Below are positions 59,784 to 64,000 of a stretch of 64,000 bases of DNA, in pieces (position 1 is the stretch's first letter; each line of letters starts with the position of its first letter). The translations under genes were made by a program, and so were the position numbers. The notes under the pieces were generated by a model, which worked only from the letters and a program-made list of their open reading frames with translations, searched no databases and was not told where the DNA came from. The DNA comes from JANLQX01 sp031423635 (lineage in GTDB: Bacteria; Actinomycetota; Acidimicrobiia; Acidimicrobiales; JANYDT01). The DNA is taken from the NCBI GenBank assembly GCA_031423635.1, contig JANPFX010000086.1, forward strand, positions 1-64,000, read 5' to 3'.

Positions 59784-60194
59784 ATGAGCAACGTCGCCAC
59801 TGTGCGGTCCATGTACGAAGCCTTCGGCCGCGGGGACATCCCCTTCATCATCGATCAGCTCGCCGACGACGTGAAGTGGGAGGACGGGGCGAGCGATCAC
59901 GGCATTCCGTGGCTCACCCCTGGTGTGGGCAAGGTACACGTCGCGTCGTTCTTCGGCGAGGTTGCCGGGTTCGAGTTCGAACGCTTCGACATCGAGGCGG
60001 TCATGGGAGACGGCAACATCGTCGTCGCCGTTCTCCAGGTCGACATGACGGTGAAGGCGACGGGTGGACGCTTTGCCGGTCTCGAGATCCACGTCTGGCG
60101 ATTCGGCACCGATGGAAAGGTGTCGTCGTTCAATCACGCCCTCGACACCATTGCTCATCTCGCAGTTGCACCGAAGGCGCTGCAGAGGGTCTGA
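59784..60194 (+). CDS. NTF2/SnoaL-like protein
   Basis: The 136-residue protein is a one-domain cone-shaped alpha+beta barrel: VATVRSMYEAFGRGDIPFIIDQLADDVKWED is the characteristic opening, and VWRFGTDGKVSSFNHALDT the end. AAGGAG lies 5 nt before ATG 59784, a clear Shine-Dalgarno. Members act as small hydrolases, isomerases or binding proteins; the residues for a defined reaction cannot be assigned here. Confidence 0.83.
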   Translation: MSNVATVRSMYEAFGRGDIPFIIDQLADDVKWEDGASDHGIPWLTPGVGKVHVASFFGEVAGFEFERFDIEAVMGDGNIVVAVLQVDMTVKATGGRFAGLEIHVWRFGTDGKVSSFNHALDTIAHLAVAPKALQRV

Positions 60195-60256
60195 CTCGCT
60201 CGGTGTCGAGGATCAGCGTCGAATAGCAACGAAGGTCGCGCTTGCGATGGTTCCCG

Positions 60257-60262
60257 TAGAGT
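60257..60262 (+). promoter_or_regulatory. -10 element of the second LLM gene
   Basis: TAGAGT ends 7 nt before ATG 60270, consistent with leaderless initiation. Confidence 0.35.
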
Positions 60263-60269
60263 CATTGGC

Positions 60270-61211
60270 ATGGCTCACCCTCGTACGTTTCGGTTCGGCA
60301 TCATGGCGGGAAAGGCGAAGACCGGTGCGGCGTGGACCGAACTTGCCCGCAAGACGGAGGACCTCGGCTACTCGAGCTTGTGCGTGGCCGATCACTTCAC
60401 CGACGGCTTCGCCCCCACTCCTGCGCTCGCTGCGGCCGCCGCGGTGACGACGAAGTTGCGCATCGGATCGATGGTTTATGGAGTCGACTTCCGTCATCCG
60501 GCGGCGTTGGCCAAGGAGGCCGCCACGATGGACCTCCTGTCCGACGGCCGCTTCGAGTTGGGCATCGGGGCGGGGTGGATGGATCAGGACTACGAATGGA
60601 CGGGCATCACCCGTGACTCGCCCGGCGTGCGCATCGACCGGCTGGCCGAAGCGATCGGCATCATCCGCGGCCTGTGGTCGGGCTCGCCGGTCGAGCACGC
60701 GGGAGCGAACTGGACGATCGACAAGATGGTCGGCACACCCCGGCCGGTCCAGGCCGGCGGACCGCCGATTCTCTCGGGCGGCGGCGGAAAGCGCATCCTC
60801 GAAACGGCCGCGCGCCTCGGCGACATCGTGTCGGTCAATCCCAACGTCGGTGCCGGCAAGTTTGACGCCGCTGCGTGGGCCAGCATCGCTGCGGCAGAGA
60901 CCGACGCGAAGATGGCGATCGTGAAGCATGCCGCAGGCGAGCGCTATGCCGATCTCGAGATCGCGTTCCTCAACTTCTTCACCAACGTCGCCGACGACAC
61001 GATGGCTGCCGCGACAACCATCGGCGGGTATATGGGCGGCGTGCCTCCGGAAGCGGTGCTCGCATCGCCGAACACGCTCGTCGGTTCGGTCGACGCCCTG
61101 GTCGACGAGATCCACGCACGCCGCGAACGCTGGGACGGTTCGTACATGATCGTCACGGCCGACGCCATCGACGCGTTCGCTCCGGTCGTCGCCCGCCTTG
61201 CCGGTACCTGA
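60270..61211 (+). CDS. LLM-class, probably F420-dependent, oxidoreductase
   Basis: The 313-residue TIM-barrel protein has FRFGIMAGKAKTGAAWTELARKTEDLGYSSLCVADHFTDGF (in pieces), LRIGSMVYGVDFRHPAALAKEAATMDLLSDGR, LGIGAGWMDQDYEWTGI, TPRPVQAGGPPILSGGGGKR and PNTLVGSVDALVDEI. It resembles the actinobacterial F420-dependent TIGR03621-type group. Cofactor and substrate are inferred from family only. It is convergent with the TetR gene. Confidence 0.85.
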   Translation: MAHPRTFRFGIMAGKAKTGAAWTELARKTEDLGYSSLCVADHFTDGFAPTPALAAAAAVTTKLRIGSMVYGVDFRHPAALAKEAATMDLLSDGRFELGIGAGWMDQDYEWTGITRDSPGVRIDRLAEAIGIIRGLWSGSPVEHAGANWTIDKMVGTPRPVQAGGPPILSGGGGKRILETAARLGDIVSVNPNVGAGKFDAAAWASIAAAETDAKMAIVKHAAGERYADLEIAFLNFFTNVADDTMAAATTIGGYMGGVPPEAVLASPNTLVGSVDALVDEIHARRERWDGSYMIVTADAIDAFAPVVARLAGT

Positions 61212-61255
61212 GCGATCCGTCGTCGAGCCGTCGCCTGCACTCGCGTTGGTTGGCG

Positions 61256-61792
61256 CTACGCAACGCCCATTCGTGCTGCTGCCCGGTTCGCCGCCGCCGG
61301 GCCGCCTAACTGACGGAGCAGCAAGAGGCCGTCGATGAGGGCAATCGCCGCCTCTGCTTCGGCCCGGCGCTGCTTCGTCGGCCCCTTCAGGAAGACAACG
61401 ACCCACTCGACCCATGCCTCGAGGAGCTGAGGAACAAGCGTTGTGTACGGCGTCCGTCCAGCGACGGCGAGCCCGTTCGCTTCGAAGAACAAGGCAAAGA
61501 TCGGGTCGGCCTCACTGCGGGCCAGGACCGGCCATGCGGCTCGGGCCAGCTCGACGTGGGTCGTGGCGGGCTTCGAAAACGCCGCCCCCAACATTGTCTG
61601 CAATGACAGACCCATCGACACGACGACCTCGCTGATCAGATCATCCTTGCTCGGGAAGTAGTAGACGATCGTCCGGTCGTTGATCCCCAGCCGCTTGGCC
61701 AGCCGACCGAACGTCAGCTGGCTGAGTCCGTCCTCGAACGCAGCAGCGACCGCGCCCTCGAGGATTTCTTCTTTGGTGTGTCGGTGGCCCAT
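61256..61792 (-). CDS. TetR-family regulator
   Basis: The 178-residue protein has an N-terminal helix-turn-helix (about 8-55: KEEILEGAVAAAFEDGLSQLTFGRLAKRLGINDRTIVYYFPSKDDL, in pieces) and a helical ligand domain with hydrophobic content. It is divergent from the epoxide-hydrolase-like gene across 111 nt that contain inverted repeats, so it probably represses itself and the two hydrolase genes. The ligand is unknown. Confidence 0.9.
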   Translation of the reverse strand: MGHRHTKEEILEGAVAAAFEDGLSQLTFGRLAKRLGINDRTIVYYFPSKDDLISEVVVSMGLSLQTMLGAAFSKPATTHVELARAAWPVLARSEADPIFALFFEANGLAVAGRTPYTTLVPQLLEAWVEWVVVFLKGPTKQRRAEAEAAIALIDGLLLLRQLGGPAAANRAAARMGVA

Positions 61793-61805
61793 GTTGTTCT
61801 TGACT

Positions 61806-61845
61806 GTAGTGAATACTACGAATACGGTATGCAGTGACCACTACA
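61806..61845. promoter_or_regulatory. Putative TetR operator in the divergent promoter region
   Basis: GTAGT-gaat-ACTAC (61806-61819) is a perfect inverted repeat. TGTAGTG (61805-61811) is also repeated inverted as CACTACA (61839-61845), and ATACGGTAT (61822-61830) is palindromic. The gap lies between the divergent TetR and hydrolase genes, where the family usually binds. Confidence 0.5.
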
Positions 61846-61903
61846 ACTAGCGGGCCCCAACCGTGATCTCCACGGTACCCGCCCCGAACCGGAGGAGCAC
61901 GAC

Positions 61904-62296
61904 GTGCCCGAGACACCGACGGACCCATCAGCAATCGTCGAAGCCTTCCTGGCGGCGTTCGTCGCCATGGACTTCGACACAGCGCTCACCTACGTCGCCC
62001 CAGACGCTGAGTACACGAACGTCCCGATGGGAACCGTACGGGGACACGCCGGGGTGCGGCAAGTGCTCGAGCCATTCTTCGCGCCGATCCACGAGAACGA
62101 GTTCGTGGTCCTCCGAACAGCGGCAGCGGGACCGATCGTGTTCATGGAGCGACTCGATCGTCATCGTCTCGACCACGGATGGCGTGAACTCCCGGTCAAC
62201 AGCGTGTTCGAAGTCCACGATGGGAAGATCACCGTGTGGCGCGACTACTTCGACCTGCTGACCGCAGGCAAGATCCACGACCCTGCTGCGGCGTGA
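61904..62296 (+). CDS. Limonene-1,2-epoxide hydrolase homologue
   Basis: The 130-residue protein of the SnoaL-like LEH family keeps the full active-site set of the Rhodococcus enzyme with near-identical spacing: Tyr37 and Asn39 (YTNVP), Arg83 and Asp85 (MERLDRH), Trp112 and Asp114 (WRDYFD), corresponding to Tyr53, Asn55, Arg99, Asp101, Trp130 and Asp132. An epoxide hydrolase activity is therefore likely; the substrate is unknown. GTG 61904 is the start. Its end is fused by overlap to the alpha/beta hydrolase gene (GTGATGA at 62293). It is under the divergent TetR gene. Confidence 0.87.
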   Translation: MPETPTDPSAIVEAFLAAFVAMDFDTALTYVAPDAEYTNVPMGTVRGHAGVRQVLEPFFAPIHENEFVVLRTAAAGPIVFMERLDRHRLDHGWRELPVNSVFEVHDGKITVWRDYFDLLTAGKIHDPAAA

Positions 62297-63150
62297 TGAC
62301 GGCGCGGCCCGACCTGTGGCCCGAGCCGAAGCAGGCAACAACGCATCTCGGCACCATCGAGTACCGGGACATCGGGCAGGGGCCGACGATCGTGTTCCTC
62401 CACCTTGTGCTCGCCGAGGCGTCACACTGGGACAGGTTGGTGCCGCTGCTGGCGGACCGTTTCCGCTTGGTCTTTCCGACCTTGCCTATGGGCGCTCATC
62501 GCCTTTCGGCCAACGATGACGCCGATCTTTCGGCGGCCGGCCTCGCCCGCGCCGTCGCTGAGCTTCTCGGTCAACTCGACGTGCGTGATGTGACTCTCGT
62601 GGGTAACGACAGCGGGGGCGCCATCTCCCAGGTCGTCGCAATGAACCACCCCGAGCGCCTCGGTCGGGTGGTGCTCACCAACTGCGACATGTACGACGAC
62701 TTTCCACCGAAGATCTTCCGATACTTCAACCTGCTGCCGTACATCCCCGGATCGATGTCGATCACCGCCCGCGCTCTGAAGGTGCGAGCGTTCTGGAGGC
62801 TGCCCTTCGTCTTCGGCCGTCTCACCAACGAGGTCGATGGTGTGAAGATCGACCGCTGGGCCGACGCCATGCTGGCGAGCAAGAAGGTGCGACGCGACGC
62901 CAACAAGGTGATCAAGGGCTTCGGCCCACGCGTCACCAACGAAGCCGCCGCCGCGCTGCGGTCAACCACGCTGCCGTTCCTCGTCGCTTGGGGGGCGGAT
63001 GACAAGGCGTTCAAACCCGAACTCGCGCAACGCTTCTGTGCCGAAGTCCCAACGGCGAAGTTGGTGATGATCGAGAACTGCAAGACGCTCGTCTGCTGGG
63101 ATCAACCCGAGCGCCTCTCGCAACTCATCGCGGAGTTCATCACCGCCTGA
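62296..63150 (+). CDS. Alpha/beta hydrolase lacking the catalytic His
   Basis: The 284-residue alpha/beta hydrolase resembles the haloalkane dehalogenase/epoxide hydrolase branch. The nucleophile is Asp105 in VGNDSGG, and an acid is present in WGADDKAFK (235/236). The expected His near the C-terminus is replaced: NCKTLVCWDQPER has Thr264 where NCGHFV is usual. The oxyanion HG is also changed to HL (36-37). Without His the covalent ester intermediate could form but not turn over. ATG 62296 or GTG 62293 is the start; either overlaps the LEH stop. Co-expression with an epoxide hydrolase homologue suggests a shared pathway. Confidence 0.85.
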   Translation: MTARPDLWPEPKQATTHLGTIEYRDIGQGPTIVFLHLVLAEASHWDRLVPLLADRFRLVFPTLPMGAHRLSANDDADLSAAGLARAVAELLGQLDVRDVTLVGNDSGGAISQVVAMNHPERLGRVVLTNCDMYDDFPPKIFRYFNLLPYIPGSMSITARALKVRAFWRLPFVFGRLTNEVDGVKIDRWADAMLASKKVRRDANKVIKGFGPRVTNEAAAALRSTTLPFLVAWGADDKAFKPELAQRFCAEVPTAKLVMIENCKTLVCWDQPERLSQLIAEFITA

Positions 63151-63193
63151 TTGCTCCGGTTCGGGGCGGCGCAGCGCGCGCCTCGGACGTGAG

Positions 63194-63502
63194 TCAGCAG
63201 CCGGCGGAGTCGCGGAGGCGCTGGCAGGCCTGGGCCATCCGATGGGGTTCAAGCTTCACGATCGGGCGGCGGAACGCGCTTCGAGGAATCGTGTGGATGT
63301 TGTCGAAGTTGACGACGCAGTCCGACGGAACCCCGTCTTCGAGCGCCGTCAGTGCCAGCTCCGAAACGAGTCCTCGAATGGTCCGGGTGACGGCGGCAAC
63401 GACGATGGAGCCGATGTGATCAGCGACAGGATCTCGCGTCAATACGAGGACGGGACGGTCGCCGCCGGGAGTTGCGGCGAACCACAACTCACCGTTTCGC
63501 AT
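63194..63502 (-). CDS. mazF: MazF/PemK-family toxin
   Basis: The 102-residue protein has the SH3-like PemK/MazF fold: NGELWFAATPGGDRPVLVLTRD at the start, IGSIVVAAVTRTIRGL and DCVVNFDNIHTIPRSAF. MazF enzymes are sequence-specific endoribonucleases; the catalytic Arg/Thr region (AVTRT) is present. ATG 63502 overlaps the antitoxin gene by 14 nt, the usual order with the antitoxin first. A toxic role is inferred from family. Confidence 0.87.
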   Translation of the reverse strand: MRNGELWFAATPGGDRPVLVLTRDPVADHIGSIVVAAVTRTIRGLVSELALTALEDGVPSDCVVNFDNIHTIPRSAFRRPIVKLEPHRMAQACQRLRDSAGC

Positions 63503-63740
63503 CGGCCCAGTCCGACCAATCCTCGGCGGGTCCCCACTCCGCAATCGCGCCGAATGACTTCTCATCGTCGCTGAGCGGGACGTCAACCCATCTCACCGCA
63601 TCGCGCTCGGACGCAAGCCGGGTGAGATGACGGTGAAGCGCTTCGCGCAGGAGCTCCGATTTGTCGATCCCGAGCTCGTCAGCCCATCGTTGTGCCCGCG
63701 TCGCTTCCTCGTCCTCGACCCGGAAGCTCATCATTGTCAT
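63489..63740 (-). CDS. Ribbon-helix-helix antitoxin (MazE-type)
   Basis: The 83-residue protein has an N-terminal ribbon-helix-helix DNA-binding domain: MTMMSFRVEDEEATRAQRW, then DELGIDKSELLREALHRHLT. The acidic C-terminal tail (DDEKSFGAIAEWGPAEDWSDWAD) should bind and neutralise the toxin. ATG 63740 is chosen because a -10 and a palindrome lie immediately upstream; open sequence further 5' is not RHH-like. It would repress its own operon. Confidence 0.88.
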   Translation of the reverse strand: MTMMSFRVEDEEATRAQRWADELGIDKSELLREALHRHLTRLASERDAVRWVDVPLSDDEKSFGAIAEWGPAEDWSDWADAKR

Positions 63741-63763
63741 ACGAAAAAGGTATCTTGTATGAC
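63736..63763 (-). promoter_or_regulatory. mazEF promoter and autoregulatory palindrome
   Basis: GTCATAC (63736-63742) and GTATGAC (63757-63763) form a perfect 7-bp inverted repeat with 14 nt between. On the minus strand TACCTT (63752-63747) is a -10 lying 6 nt before ATG 63740. An RHH dimer bound here would cover the promoter and the start codon. Confidence 0.6.
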
Positions 63764-63794
63764 GCCCGGTTCGCAACCCCCGCGACATCCCCGA

Positions 63795-64000
63795 TCAGTG
63801 CTTCAGCTGGGAACGTGGTCGAGTCGGCGAGCCGTGGCGGTGCATCGTCCTGGTGACGGATTGTTCGCGGAGCCAGCGGGGTGCTTCGATCTCGGGTTCG
63901 AGACACAGAGGACGAGGGTCCACGGCTATGCCGGCGGCGTGAGCGCTCTGCAAGACGGTGTCGCTCGTCGTGCCGAGCACGCGGAGGCGGTCCACCCCGA
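63795..64000 (-). CDS. C-terminal end of a probable PutA-type proline/P5C dehydrogenase
   Basis: The frame enters from the right edge and stops at 63795. It shows DRLRVLGTTSDTVLQSAHAAG (in pieces) and the terminal WLREQSVTRTMHRHG, which resembles the C-terminus of actinobacterial bifunctional proline dehydrogenase/1-pyrroline-5-carboxylate dehydrogenases. Only about 68 residues are visible, so the assignment is tentative. Confidence 0.45.
   Translation of the reverse strand, partial: GVDRLRVLGTTSDTVLQSAHAAGIAVDPRPLCLEPEIEAPRWLREQSVTRTMHRHGSPTRPRSQLKH

Noticed and set aside
1..64000. CRISPR array, insertion sequences, prophage or rRNA
   Set aside because: No regularly spaced repeats, transposase or phage genes, terminal inverted repeats or rRNA sequence were seen; the only tandem repeat is the two-copy promoter duplication at 7261-7348.

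Overview
The window is high-G+C DNA from an actinobacterium, probably class Acidimicrobiia. This is inferred from the mfd-mazG-eno-divIC ... DUF501-ppx gene order, two luciferase-like (possibly F420-dependent) oxidoreductases, an actinobacterial type of purine operon, frequent GTG starts, and many promoters in which a TAnnnT -10 hexamer sits 6-9 nt before the start codon, as in leaderless transcripts. No rRNA, IS element, phage or CRISPR array was seen. There is one tRNA and one tandem glycine riboswitch.

Layout. 0-2.5 kb: the C-terminal end of a TfdA-like dioxygenase, then a leftward operon of a DTE-type proton-pumping rhodopsin with two small membrane proteins, then a secreted Thr-rich protein whose 5' end looks frameshifted. 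2.5-11.5 kb: mfd, a degenerate GGDEF membrane protein, a parvulin lipoprotein, mazG, eno and divIC. 11.5-29.2 kb: a long accessory block inserted between divIC and DUF501-ppx. It holds coxS and coxM (no coxL), a decayed ABC exporter, a luciferase-like oxidoreductase, a DUF3445 protein, a four-gene ABC exporter operon, an acyl-CoA dehydrogenase, a HEAT-repeat/MoxR/VWA module (coxD, coxE), an AbiEi-like protein, xdhC in two pieces, a MocA-like cytidylyltransferase, coxG and an MFS transporter. 29.2-41.4 kb: DUF501, ppx, dusB, maf, an MFS exporter, gcvP under a tandem glycine riboswitch, a GNAT acetyltransferase, a 901-residue acidic protein with C-terminal membrane helices, a small hypothetical protein and tRNA-Leu(UAA). 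41.5-44.1 kb: a pdxA2-dtnK type acid-sugar pair and a small hypothetical gene.

44.3-56.4 kb is an almost complete de novo purine operon read rightward: purSL (fused), purQ, purC, purF, purDM (fused), purN, guaB, purE, purK, mostly joined by 4-nt start/stop overlaps. This supplies most steps from PRPP to IMP and on to XMP; purB and purH are not in the window. 56.6-64 kb: a DrrAB-like ABC exporter, a lipoprotein, an NTF2-like protein, a second luciferase-like oxidoreductase, a TetR repressor divergent from a limonene-epoxide-hydrolase homologue and an alpha/beta hydrolase lacking its usual histidine, a MazEF-type toxin-antitoxin pair with a palindromic operator over its promoter, and the C-terminal end of a probable PutA-type enzyme.

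The strongest leads for new biology are the rhodopsin operon with two uncharacterised membrane partners, the Cox accessory locus without its catalytic subunit, the HEAT-MoxR-VWA module, the PurD-PurM fusion, and a recurrent in-frame 15-bp rare-codon motif found in three unrelated genes.
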